A DNA stretch of 64,000 bases from Tipula vernalis (GCA_958295665.1 OY282558.1:31641045-31705044), one strand, 5' to 3'; shown: positions 52,371 through 62,186, numbered from the stretch's first letter. Notes: a model not told the origin generated them from the sequence alone. Numbers and translations are program-made.

Positions 52371-55300
52371 CTCAGCCGATTCAGAGCTGTAAAAATCCGA
52401 AATCTGCAATTGTGCTCCGATTGCGGTTCTTGATACCTCAAATGATAGGTCTCGGGACTTGTAATTGTTATGCCAAACCGCATTAAAATTGGTTGTTTAT
52501 TTCCATACATTTCACAGAAAAATCGATTCGAAGAAAATCACCTTACTATAGCTCAGCCGGTTCAGAGCTGTAAAAATCCGAAATCTGCAATTGTGCTCCG
52601 ATTGCGGTTCTTGATACCTCAAATGATAGGTAACGGGACCTGAAATTGCTGTACCATAAATTTCGAAAAAAGTTCGATTCGAAGAAAATCACCTTACTAT
52701 AGCTCAGCCGATTCAGAGCTGTGAAAATCCGAAATCTGCAATTGTGCTCCGATTGCGGTTCTTGATACCTCAAATGATAGGTCTCGGGACTTGTAATTGT
52801 TATGCCAAACCGCATTTAAATTGGTTGATTATTTCCATACATTTCACAGAAAAATCGATTCGAAGAAAATCACATTACTATAGCTCAGCCGATTCAGAGC
52901 TGTAAAAATCCGAAATCTGCAATTGTGCTCCGATTGCGGTTCTTGATACCTTAAATGATAGGTCTCGGGACTTGTAATTGTTATGCCAAACCGCATTAAA
53001 ATTGGTTGATTATTTCCATACATTTCACAGAAAAATCGATTCGAAGAAAATCACCTTACTATAGCTCAGCCGATTCAGAGCTGTAAAAATCCGAAATCTG
53101 CAATTGTGCTCCGATTGCGGTTCTTGATACCTTAAATGATAGGTAACGGGACCTGAAATTGCTGTACCATACATTTCGAAAAAAGTTCGATTCGAAGAAA
53201 ATCACCTTACTATAGCTCAGCCGATTCAGAGCTGTGAAAATCCGAAATCTGCAATTGTGCTCCGATTGCGGTTCTTGATACCTCAAATGATAGGTAACGG
53301 GACCTGAAATTGCTGTACCATAAATTTCGAAAAAAGTTCGATTCGAAGAAAATCACCTTACTATAGCTCAGCCGATTCAGAGCTGTGAAAATCCGAAATC
53401 TGCAACTGCGCTCCGATTGCGGTTCTTGATACCTCAAATGATAGGTCTCGGGACTTGTAATTGTTATGCCAAACCGCATTAAAATTGGTTGATTATTTTC
53501 ATACATTTCACAGAAAAATCGATTCGAAGAAAATCACCTTACTATAGCTCAGCCGATTCAGAGCTGTAAAAATCCGAAATCTGCAATTGTGCTCCGATTG
53601 CGGTTCTTGATACCTTAAATGATAGGTAACGGGACCTTAAATTGCTGTACCATAAATTTCGAAAAAAGTTCGATTCGAAGAAAATCACCTTACTATAGCT
53701 CAGCCGATTCAGAGCTGTGAAAATCCGAAATCTGCAATTGTGCTCCGATTGCGGTTCTTGATACCTCAAATGATAGGTCTCGGGACTTGTAATTGTTATG
53801 CCAAACCGCATTTATATTGGTTGATTATTTCCATACATTTCACAGAAAAATCGATTCGAAGAAAATCACCTTACTATAGCTCAGCCGATTCAGAGCTGTA
53901 AAAATCCGAAATCTGCAATTGTGCTCCGATTGCGGTTCTTGATACCTTAAATGATAGGTCTCGGGACTTGTAATTGTTATGCCAAACCGCATTAAAATTG
54001 GTTGATTATTTCCATACATTTCACAGAAAAATCGATTCGAAGAAAATCACCTTACTATAGCTCAGCCGATTCAGAGCTGTAAAAATCCGAAATCTGCAAT
54101 TGTGCTCCGATTGCGGTTCTTGATACCTTAAATGATAGGTAACGGGACCTGAAATTGCTGTACCATACATTTCGAAAAAAGTTCGATTCGAAGAAAATCA
54201 CCTTACTATAGCTCAGCCGATTCAGAGCTGTGAAAATCCGAAATCTGCAATTGTGCTCCGATTGCGGTTCTTGATACCTCAAATGATAGGTAACGGGACC
54301 TGAAATTGCTGTACCATAAATTTCGAAAAAAGTTCGATTCGAAGAAAATCACCTTACTATAGCTCAGCCGATTCAGAGCTGTGAAAATCCGAAATCTGCA
54401 ACTGCGCTCCGATTGCGGTTCTTGATACCTCAAATGATAGGTCTCGGGACTTGTAATTGTTATGCCAAACCGCATTAAAATTGGTTGATTATTTCCATAC
54501 ATTTCACAGAAAAATCGATTCGAAGAAAATCACCTTATAGCTCAGCCGATTCAGAGCTGTAAAAATCCGAAATCTGCAATTGTGCTCCGATTGCGGTTCT
54601 TGATACCTCAAATGATAGGTCTCGGGACTTGTAATTGTTATGCCAAACCGCATTAAAATTGGTTGATTATTTCCATACATTTCACAGAAAAATCGATTCG
54701 AAGAAAATCACCTTACAATAGCTCAGCCGATTCAGAGCTGTAAAAATCCGAAATCTGCAATTGTGCTCCGATTGCGGTTCTTGATACCTCAAATGATAGG
54801 TCTCGGGACTTGTAATTGTTATGCCAAACCGCATTAAAATTGGTTGATTATTTCCATACATTTCACAGAAAAATCGATTCGAAGAAAATCACCTTATAGC
54901 TCAGCCGATTCAGAGCTGTAAAAATCCGAAATCTGCAATTGTGCTCCGATTGCGGTTCTTGATACCTCAAATGATAGGTCTCGGGACTTGTAATTGTTAT
55001 GCCAAACCGCATTAAAATTGGTTGATTATTTCCATACATTTCACAGAAAAATCGATTCGAAGAAAATCACCTTACTATAGCTCAGCCGATTCAGAGCTGT
55101 AAAAATCCGAAATCTGCAATTGTGCTCCGATTTCGGTTCTTGATACCTTAAATGATAGGTAACGGGACCTGAAATTGCTGTACCATACATTTCGAAAAAA
55201 GTTCGATTCAGAGCTGTGAAAATCCGAAATCTGCAACTGCGCTCCGATTGCGGTTCTTGATACCTCAAATGATAGGTCTCGGGACTTGTAATTGTTATGC

Positions 55301-56210
55301 CAAACCGCATTAAAATTGGTTGATTATTTCCATACATTTCACAGAAAAATCGATTCGAAGAAAATCACCTTATAGCTCAGCCGATTCAGAGCTGTAAAAA
55401 TCCGAAATCTGCAATTGTGCTCCGATTGCGGTTCTTGATACCTCAAATGATAGGTCTCGGGACTTGTAATTGTTATGCCAAACCGCATTAAAATTGGTTG
55501 ATTATTTTCATACATTTCACAGAAAAATCGATTCGAAGAAAATCACCTTACTATAGCTCAGCCGATTCAGAGCTGTAAAAATCCGAAATCTGCAATTGTG
55601 CTCCGATTGCGGTTCTTGATACCTTAAATGATAGGTAACGGGACCTGAAATTGCTGTACCATACATTTCGAAAAAAGTTCGATTCGAAGAAAATCACCTT
55701 ACTATAGCTCAGCCGATTCAGAGCTGTGAAAATCCGAAATCTGCAATTGTGCTCCGATTGCGGTTCTTGATTCCTTAAATGATAGGTCTCGGGACTTGTA
55801 ATTGTTATGCCAAACCGCATTAAAATTGGTTGATTATTTCCATACATTTCACAGAAAAATCGATTCGAAGAAAATCACCTTACTATAGCTCAGCCGATTC
55901 AGAGCTGTAAAAATCCGAAATCTGCAATTGTGCTCCGATTGCGGTTCTTGATACCTCAAATGATAGGTCTCGGGACTTGTAATTGTTATGCCAAACCGCA
56001 TTAAAATTGGTTGATTATTTCCATACATTTCACAGAAAAATCGATTCGAAGAAAATCACCTTACTATAGCTCAGCCGATTCAGAGCTGTAAAAATCCGAA
56101 ATCTGCAATTGTGCTCCGATTGCGGTTCTTGATACCTTAAATGATAGGTAACGGGACCTGAAATTGCTGTACCATACATTTCGAAAAAAGTTCGATTCGA
56201 AGAAAATCAC
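52370..56210 (+). repeat. Satellite domain 8: derived units with CCTTATAGCTC junctions
   Basis: A continuation of the domain 7 unit types after the embedded block. A 996-bp higher-order duplication (3S+3L) is visible: 53,059 matches 54,055 and 53,210 matches 54,206, sharing the rare CTGCAACTGCGC variant (53,401 and 54,397). The shortened junction CCTTATAGCTC recurs near 54,532, 54,893 and 55,368. One unit has a 34-bp internal deletion at about 55,207. Confidence 0.85.
55203..55212 (+). repeat. Truncated satellite monomer (34-bp deletion at CGATTC)
   Basis: The sequence passes directly from GTTCGATTC to AGAGCTGTG. In intact units, two CGATTC copies lie 34 bp apart, one before GAAGAAAATC and one after CTCAGC. 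Here only one CGATTC remains and the 34 bp between are gone, as expected of a deletion between 6-bp direct repeats. The lost segment contains the TAGCTCAG box. Confidence 0.9.
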
Positions 56211-56659
56211 CTTACTATAGCTCATCCGATTCAGAGCTGTAAAAATCCGAAATCTGCAATTGTGCTCCGATTGCGGTTCTTGATACCTTAAATGATAGGT
56301 CACGAGACCTGTAATTGCTATACCATACATTTCGTAGAAAGTTCGATTCGAAGAAAATCACCTTACTATAGCTCAGCCGATTCAGAGCTGTAAAAATCCG
56401 AAATCTGCAATTGTGCTCCGATTGCGGTTCTTGATACCTCAAATGATAGGTCTCGGGACTTGTAATTGTTATGCCAAACCGTATTAAAATTGGTTGATTA
56501 TTTCCATACATTTCACAGAAAAATCGATTCGAAGAAAATCACCTTACTATATATAGCTCAGCCGATTCAGAGCTGTAAAAATCCGAAATCTGCAATTGTG
56601 CTCCGATTGCGGTTCTTGATACCTTAAATGATAGGTCACGAGACCTGTAATTGCTATAC
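56210..56659 (+). repeat. Terminal satellite monomers at the array edge
   Basis: The last units revert to S units with CACGAGACCTGTAATTGCTATACC and CGTAGAAAG, and one L unit with CCGTATTAAAATTGG. The final, incomplete S unit follows the rare junction CTATATATAGCTC (about 56,548) and stops at GCTATAC (56,659), where retrotransposon sequence begins. This last stretch is identical by eye to the start of the embedded block at about 51,350-51,500. Confidence 0.9.
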
Positions 56660-56660
56660 T

Positions 56661-57428
56661 GGGAGAGCTATAATTGAGAGAGTGCAATGAACGGCCTGTA
56701 TGCTTGTTAGCGGGGCATTGAGTTCGACACCGACATGTGCCTTAGAGGTTATGTTGCACCTTCTTCCGGTCGACATTTTTGGCAAACAGATGGCGGCAAA
56801 TACGGCTGTACGACTTGCAGCCGTCTCTCAGTGGAGGTGTCTTAGTATAGGACACCCTACTATTGTTAGATCGTTGAAGGATGAGCTGACGAATCTTGAC
56901 TACATTAAACCTACTGTACGCTTCGAGAAGCGATTTCGGACCTCCTTCCCTTCAAGGGAATCCTGGAGGGATAGACCGTTATTGGAAACCGAAGCGTTGC
57001 AATTCTTCACAGATGGCTCTAAGCTAGACGGCAAAGTAGGAGCTGGAGTATTCTGTGGCAAATTAAATGTAAACATTTCTATTCGTCTCCCTGATTACTG
57101 CAGCGTGTACCAAGCTGAAGTCGTTGCGATTGAGGAGGTCATGACGTGGTTGAAGCATAATGTGTTATCCTCAGACGATATCACAATCTATGTGGACAGT
57201 GAAGCGGCGATCCGGTCGTTAGAATCGGTGTCTTTGGCATCAAGGGTGGCGATGAGTTGCCACTCATCTCTCAATGAGATGGGTGAGCATTTCAATATCC
57301 AGGTAATTTGGGTCCCAGGTCACTCGGGCGTCATGGGAAACTGCAGGGTAGATGAACTTGCTAGGCATGGTACGACTTCCAGCTGCAACCGGAAAGGGCA
57401 AGTCTGGGGAGGCCTATCACAGCGCTGA
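56661..57428 (+). pseudogene. LINE ORF2 remnant: connection region and RNase H domain
   Basis: RNase H degrades the RNA strand of the RNA-DNA hybrid during retrotransposition. From the ATG at 56,700 the frame is open for 242 codons, but homologous-looking sequence begins earlier and is broken by TGA at 56,688-56,690, so that ATG is internal rather than a true start. Residues 1-60 resemble the segment after the reverse transcriptase (SGALSSTPTCALEVML, 4-19). RNase H spans about 100-225, with all four acidic catalytic positions retained: D105 (TDGS), E140 (YQAE), D166 (YVDSEAA) and D218 (VDELAR), plus H208 in PGHSG. After about residue 227 the frame is wrong; coding resemblance moves to another frame near 57,380-57,389, and this frame ends at TGA 57,426-57,428. 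The domain is intact, but the gene is broken at both ends. Confidence 0.85.
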
Positions 57429-57787
57429 GACAAGCACTTGGGAAGCAGGCGCTATCTTCAGCGGGGGAAAGGTAGTCGAACACCCTCACCTGTAGAGTTG
57501 CAAGACAAGTTTGGCCAAAGCTGGACTTGGGGCGCACTAGGGCATTAATATCCTTACGCAGACGTGAATTAAGAACGGTCGTAGGAATTCTCACGGGACA
57601 CTGCCTTTTTGGAGAACATGCAAGAAGGCTAGGTCTGGAGGCTAATGACTTCTGCAGAAGCTGCGTGGACGAAGAGGAGGAAGAGACGTTGGTCCACTTC
57701 CTTTGCTCGTGTCCAGCATTGGCTCTCAGAAGGCACAAACACTTAGGTAAGTTCAGGATGGACTGCCTCTCGGATCGAAAACAGTAA
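57389..57787 (+). pseudogene. LINE ORF2 remnant: C-terminal CCHC region, frameshifted
   Basis: This continues the RNase H remnant in a different frame. From about 57,389 the frame reads through to TAG at 57,473-57,475, where a tryptophan would fit, then stays open to TAA at 57,785-57,787. The open part from 57,527 includes RRRELRTVVGILTGHC and the metal-binding motif C-X2-C-X10-H-X4-C (CRSC near 57,653, then H and C before PAL). This arrangement is standard at the C terminus of ORF2 in Jockey/LOA/R1-type LINEs and is thought to bind nucleic acid. A further frameshift lies near 57,765-57,785. Confidence 0.8.
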
Positions 57788-57836
57788 AGTGCGGGACGTC
57801 TTACGCTACATAAGTAGCTCGAAATAGTTCCAATAG
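57786..57836 (+). pseudogene. LINE ORF2 extreme C terminus, in a third frame
   Basis: The short stretch VRDVLRYISSSK is readable from 57,789 in the same frame as the RNase H remnant and ends at TAG 57,825-57,827. Two codons later a second TAG (57,834-57,836) lies where ORF2 of such elements would normally end, so the first TAG looks like a mutated tryptophan codon. RxI-x-SSK followed by a short tail is typical of these LINE C termini. Confidence 0.65.
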
Positions 57837-57930
57837 GGGTAAAAGGGGATACATCCAGTGGTATCACAATGGACCGTCACCGGTCTAAGTGTGCGTAAGC
57901 AGCCTCTCCAAACTAACCTAACCTATTCCA
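57837..57930 (+). other. LINE 3' UTR with CTAACCTAACCTA tail
   Basis: A short non-coding tail after ORF2 contains GGTATCACAATGGACC and GGTCTAAGTG and ends in AACTAACCTAACCTATT. LINE 3' UTRs of this group often end in a short TAACC-type repeat rather than a long poly(A); that is family knowledge recalled, not checked. The exact right end is uncertain within about 20 bp. Confidence 0.6.
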
Positions 57931-60480
57931 TTTTGAATAGTGTAAAAAAATAAAGTTTGAATTGCATACTCGACTTACATTTGATCGAACCGGGGAAGGA
58001 CGTGTCACGTCTTAAACACTGCGGTTGACGACATACCAAACAATATTTTTTAAATTTTCGTTTCAAAACCTCGAGCAACCTTTTTTCAGTATTTGGCAAC
58101 ATTGAACCACCATGTTTATCATATTGCAAAAATATTTAATTTGATCGATTTTAAAAGGATATCTCGCACATATATACATTACCATATATGTACATGATCG
58201 ACCAACACCCAACTCCTCGTCGGTGTATGCTGTGTTGTTCAATTATAATTCGAAGGTTTTCTTGTTAAGTCTGTGCTTTTATATGGTAGAACAAATCAAA
58301 ATAGCTAAGAGGTTATAAAGGTCATTGGAATTTATTTTAAAATGATCTCGATAAATTAGTTTTCTTGTAACAAAAAAAACCAATTTTTAATTTGGTTTTG
58401 CTTTGCTTTTTGTTTTCTTATAAATACATAAATAAAATTATTATTCTTTATAATTGTAAGTGAATTTATCGAATCACGATCTTTTAATGATATTTTTTTT
58501 TCTACTATTACATAATTGTTTTATTTACCATATATAAAATTCGTGTTTTTTTTGTATGTGTTACTGAGAATAGATAATAGACCGATAAACAAATAGCTAA
58601 CCCTTCCTGAATATATTATTGTTGTAAACGTGTAATACACATTCGAATGGGAATTATATTTTATGTTCGACCTCCGAAGGCACGAGCCACAAAGTATAAC
58701 AATAACACAGTAAGATTTAAATTACCATCTCACGTAATAACACCATTAGCGGAAAATAATTACAAATCGCGCGGTTGTTTATTATTGATCAAAGCAAAAC
58801 GATCGAAATAGTTTTGAATGTGTCTCGGAGGTATTTTTTGTTAGTGTTTAACAAGGAGAGTTATCCCAACTTTTTACACTATACAACTAAATAATAATTG
58901 CATAATCACCTATCGTGCAATTTTGTACATAATATTGTGTTTACTGTGTATACCTTACCTAATCCTCCCGTTGATTGATTGACAATCAAAACGAAATCGA
59001 AATAATAAAAAATAAAAAAAAATTCAATCGCATTAAACTTGAAATAATTTACATTAATTAAACCAATCATTTGTTAATCAAAAATTAAATTTTATTTGCA
59101 GTAATACATTGTGAAAGGTAAAAAAATGTTGCCTGCAATTTTTGGCTTTTTATATGCTGGTGTATGTAGATTAAGGTTGAATTATGAAAAACAAAAACTT
59201 TGCTGCCGTACATTATGTGTATATAGTATATGACTTTGAAATGCAAAATTACAGTTTAGTTAATATAGCAACTAGTAATTTGCCGCGTAATTTTAGACAT
59301 TTTCGTAACAAAAAAAAATTTGATTAATTGATTCTGACATTATTTTGAGTGATATATTTACTCGTTGCAAAAGTATTGTGAAAATTTCCGACTTGTTCTA
59401 ATCTAAACACGTATCAATTCTGCCACCTATTTTTTTTTCGTAATACGAATGATTAATATACAGGTATTTGTATGTACAGTGGTGGAAATATTTACAGGAA
59501 CCAAAAAAGAGAAAAATTAGAATGTTTTCCAATCAACTATAAATCATTATTGGTTATTGTTACACCGCAAGACCTTTAACCATCGTAAATAATTGATCCT
59601 TATTGACTATCGTATCCACAAGAAATATAATTAAGATATACACAATAATTTGAGTAATAGCACGCTTAATGCTCATATAGTTGCAACAACCATTAGACAT
59701 ATAGAACGTGATCACACAATACCTTTATTGTAAATTTGTAACTCGTATAAATGCGCAACATTCGTTTAGTTTTATAATTTAAATAATTTTTCCTTATTTA
59801 TTTCTTATACATATTTAATTAACGTAATATCGTTTTAAGGTGGATTTGAAAAATGTTTGAATATAATTTATAGAATTACAGATCGATTATTTTGTGTTTT
59901 AAAATAAATTTGAAAGTAAATTTTCATCTGGGTAATTGCCGATTTTTTGTTTTACTAAAATTCGACTGAATCGGTGATGGGGGCGGTTTTAGTTTTGTTA
60001 TTTTCTATAATTTTTATTTTATTTTAATTTGAAACTTTATGGTGAAATAAATTATAGATTTAATGTACATACATATATATTGTTGTGTTTGTAAATAGTC
60101 AAGCAATATTTATATGTCCATTGTTGCGCTTATTTAAACACACAGGTAAATTATGTAGATTATTTTCAAATTTACCATATTTGTTGTCTCAATTTAGAAA
60201 GAGCATGATTTTAATTCGATTTTAATTGTTTTAATAAATTATTAATCAAATTGACCCTCGCTGTGTTATGGAGTTTTATTTCGGCATCGCATTTTGGGCC
60301 TTGAATTGGATTAAAACGTAATGCTGACAATAACATCTGTGCAAAAAATGTTGAGTGGAATAAATTGACGAATCTTCTAATGTTCTAAATGATTGTTCAG
60401 TCTGAGTCGATTTTAATATTAACACAGTAAATCTTTCCTCCTACAAGTGGGAATCACAATAGTATGGTAATAACCATCTT
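57931..60480. other. AT-rich non-coding flank, no gene recognised
   Basis: This is AT-rich sequence with poly(T)/poly(A) runs (for example 58,490-58,500, 59,006-59,022, 59,430-59,438) and ATATGTACAT-type microsatellite scraps at about 58,168-58,195 and 60,063-60,080. No satellite, tRNA, conserved domain or long ORF is evident. It could be intergenic or intronic. The base composition and texture change sharply from the GC-moderate LINE. Confidence 0.7.
58168..58195. repeat. Short ATATGTACAT-type microsatellite
   Basis: The stretch has alternating purine-pyrimidine character (CATATATACATTACCATATA then TGTACATG). A similar scrap (GTACATACATATATAT) lies at 60,065-60,080. Tracts of this kind are frequent in intergenic DNA of higher flies and are one reason for the dipteran suggestion. 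Confidence 0.5.
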
Positions 60481-60498
60481 GATTTTTATATTACTCAC

Positions 60499-60730
60499 CT
60501 AAGGTTTCCACTGTAGCGCAATTTATTCGTATCGGCCCACGAAATTACCGAGTTTGGCCTAAACTTGACACTATTACTCAAGGACTTGTAGTCGTTCGCT
60601 GCTTGCCACTTCGCCAAAACTTCCCACCTCTGACGATATTATTTGGCTGTCTCATGATGCCCCTCTTTGATTTCTGCTGATCACAAATGCTTGCCGTTAT
60701 TTCGCTGTCAAGTGGACCGTTCACACTCAA
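60499..60730 (-). other. Candidate minus-strand exon (5' UTR type), donor only
   Basis: On the minus strand the segment ends with AG/GTGAGT at about 60,495-60,502 (ACTCACCT on the plus strand), a textbook 5' splice donor. The roughly 230 bp upstream on that strand are noticeably less AT-rich than the surrounding DNA. The longest ATG-started frame inside is short and closed (beginning MRQPNNIV and stopping after about 25 codons), so if it is an exon it is probably untranslated. No acceptor or promoter can be assigned. This is weak evidence: GTGAGT occurs by chance. Confidence 0.25.
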
Positions 60731-60744
60731 AAGCAGTTCTTGAA

Positions 60745-60860
60745 AAAAAAACATTCAAGATTTCCCGAAACCTATTGTTAGAAATATCAATCAACACAAT
60801 CGGAACACAATTGCAGATTTTAGTTTTTTGGCTTGTAATTCAGTGACTTTATCTACTGCC
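60745..60860 (-). repeat. Solitary diverged satellite monomer relic, inverted
   Basis: Read on the minus strand, this segment aligns with an L-class monomer from about the TAG box to TCGGGACTTG. The best part (60,798-60,820) shares AAATCTGCAATTGTG and TCCGATTG with the array, with one mismatch between them. Flanking similarity continues nearly gap-free (AATAGGTTTCGGGA against GATAGGTCTCGGGA). I count roughly two thirds identity over about 55 bp outside the core, far below the similarity within the array. It lies about 4.1 kb from the array edge in the opposite orientation. Confidence 0.7.
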
Positions 60861-62186
60861 TTGAATTTACCCCAAACACGTTTTAGTCGTGTATTTTTAC
60901 CGGACGATAGATATGCACCAACTTTTTAAATTTCAGTATGAATACGCCCAAATCTGGTAACATGCTTGGTTTAACAATAAATAATAATAACACTTCATAG
61001 GTGGAACAAATAAATAAGGCAGTGTGGTGAGCTAGGTGTCTTGGATGCAAATTTTATTTTAATGTTTAGAAAATATTACCTAGACTAAAGGCTGGATTCA
61101 CTTGACTATATTCAGAGCCGAGCATGCTGATGCATCACATCTCCTCTATCCTATATTCTCTTTCCCGCAAAATAAATGTGGTACCTTATGTATGTGTGTT
61201 CTCCAAATAACTTTTATGGTAAGTGAAATATCCGAAGCACGTCTTATTAACGTGGGGCTATATATAAAAATGAAACAACTTTTGTATTGTTTTACGAGAT
61301 AACAAAGTTAAGGAATTAAAAATTAAAACTACTAAAATGTTAAAAGCAACCCACTCATGGTGCAATTTAAAATTGTTTTATAGTGATTATGGCAATACCA
61401 GGCCCAAGTTCGAACCCCGATAAAAGTGGGGTAAGTTATGGCATTATATTGAACTTCCAAATAACAGTTTAACATTTTTGACACTCTGTGAACTAAGAGA
61501 TGTTACACAGAAATCCTACTAGGCTATAGCTACACGCCAAGGTAAATGCATAATAGTGGAATTATATTCCTGTGTTTCATTTTAATCATTCTTCATCATT
61601 CTGATGCTGTTATTCTGGGGATCGGATTAAATAAAACCATTAAACAAAATACAATTTTTGTGCTGCATGTAATTTAATTTGAATCATGAAGATAAATTTT
61701 AATTTGTTGAGGATTAAATTTTAGCCCGTATCTCAGTTGGTTTATCCACCTTCATCCGCGGATAGCGCATAATTGCGTATATCAGGATAGATTTTAATGC
61801 AATGGGCAGGAAGGACTTTAGCGTTCAATTAATTCATAATAAAATAATTTTGTTTGCTCTTTAGATTAATTTTTGTCGCAGGGAAGCATCCCGCTAGCTT
61901 ATTCAAAGTGAATAGTGTTTGCTCGTTAAGGGAAGTTAAAACTATTCCGTATACAAACGCTGAATAAAACGTACAGAAATGTTACCCAATATTGCAACGT
62001 ATGTTTACGTATTACTGTAACACAAAATTATATTTAACAAAATATAGCGCACACAGCAAAACAATTTTTCATTTATTCAAATGTTATACAGTAACTCCGT
62101 ATTCCCAATGAAATACTTTTTACTTTTGCCTTACAGGATTGAATCAATCCAATAATAATGATTACCTTGAAGGTCTGAAGCTGCGT
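60861..62186. other. AT-rich flank, no gene recognised
   Basis: No domain-bearing ORF is present. Two short signals are a 14-codon frame ending in a GTAAGT donor (61,389-61,430) and a tRNA-D-arm-like GTATCTCAGTTGG (about 61,726-61,738) without a matching B box downstream. Neither is enough for a gene call. A 66-codon frame at 61,102-61,302 shows no recognisable feature. Confidence 0.6.
61389..61430 (+). other. Possible first coding mini-exon, or SINE B-box scrap
   Basis: ATG at 61,389 opens a 14-codon frame (MAIPGPSSNPDKSG) that runs exactly into GG/GTAAGT at 61,431, a consensus splice donor in phase 0. The composition is unusually GC-rich for this flank. The alternative reading is the minus strand, where CGGGGTTCGAACTTGGGCC resembles a tRNA T-loop/B box as found in tRNA-derived SINEs. 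I cannot find a matching A box. Both readings are unproven. Confidence 0.25.

Larger units (their letters stand above)
1..56659 (+). repeat. Large satellite DNA array of 151/181-bp monomers
   Basis: The whole stretch is a head-to-tail tandem array in a single orientation, open at the left window edge and ending abruptly at 56,659 inside a monomer. Two monomer classes alternate: 151 bp (S) and 181 bp (L). Shared landmarks in every unit are TAGCTCAGCCGATTCAGAGC, CAATTGTGCTCCGATTGC and GATTCGAAGAAAATCACC. Differences between units are mainly single bases and small indels, so units are highly similar and have been homogenised. Unit count is roughly 340, estimated from total length. Arrays of this size and unit length are typical of pericentromeric or other constitutive heterochromatin; that location is inference. 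No promoter, gene or interspersed element interrupts the array. Confidence 0.98.
56660..57930 (+). mobile_element. 5'-truncated non-LTR retrotransposon (LOA/Jockey-like LINE), degenerate
   Basis: This is the 3' part of a LINE ORF2: the region linking reverse transcriptase to RNase H, a full RNase H domain, a C-terminal CCHC motif and a 3' UTR. The reverse transcriptase, endonuclease and ORF1 are missing, as in the common 5'-truncated insertions of target-primed reverse transcription. The assignment to a LOA-like Jockey-superfamily element rests on RNase H being present, the LTGHC...CRSC C-terminal style and the UTR ending in CTAACCTAACCTA; the exact clade is tentative. The left end abuts satellite with no spacer, and satellite does not continue on the right, so no target-site duplication can be recognised. 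Stops and frameshifts show that it is not active. Confidence 0.85.

Noticed and set aside
222..56511. More than a hundred minus-strand frames of 60-109 codons with near-identical products
   Set aside because: They are by-products of the satellite. Unit lengths 151, 181 and 332 are not multiples of three, so frames shift at every unit, and sequence change is not concentrated at third positions. One-base indels at the TTACTATAG junction destroy them freely.
1..56659. CRISPR-like direct repeats
   Set aside because: Units are contiguous and repeat over their full length without variable spacers, and the context is eukaryotic.
57361..57867. A 168-codon minus-strand frame over the LINE
   Set aside because: It lies antisense to the RNase H tail and CCHC region, which have clear protein similarity on the plus strand.
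57905..57930. CTAACCTAACCTA as insect telomeric (TTAGG)n repeat
   Set aside because: Only about two and a half units, placed where a LINE 3' tail is expected; Diptera lack TTAGG telomeres.
57923..58129. A 68-codon minus-strand frame with several K, R and C residues
   Set aside because: It has no recognisable domain, no consensus start context and overlaps the LINE 3' end. The C residues do not form a known zinc-binding spacing.
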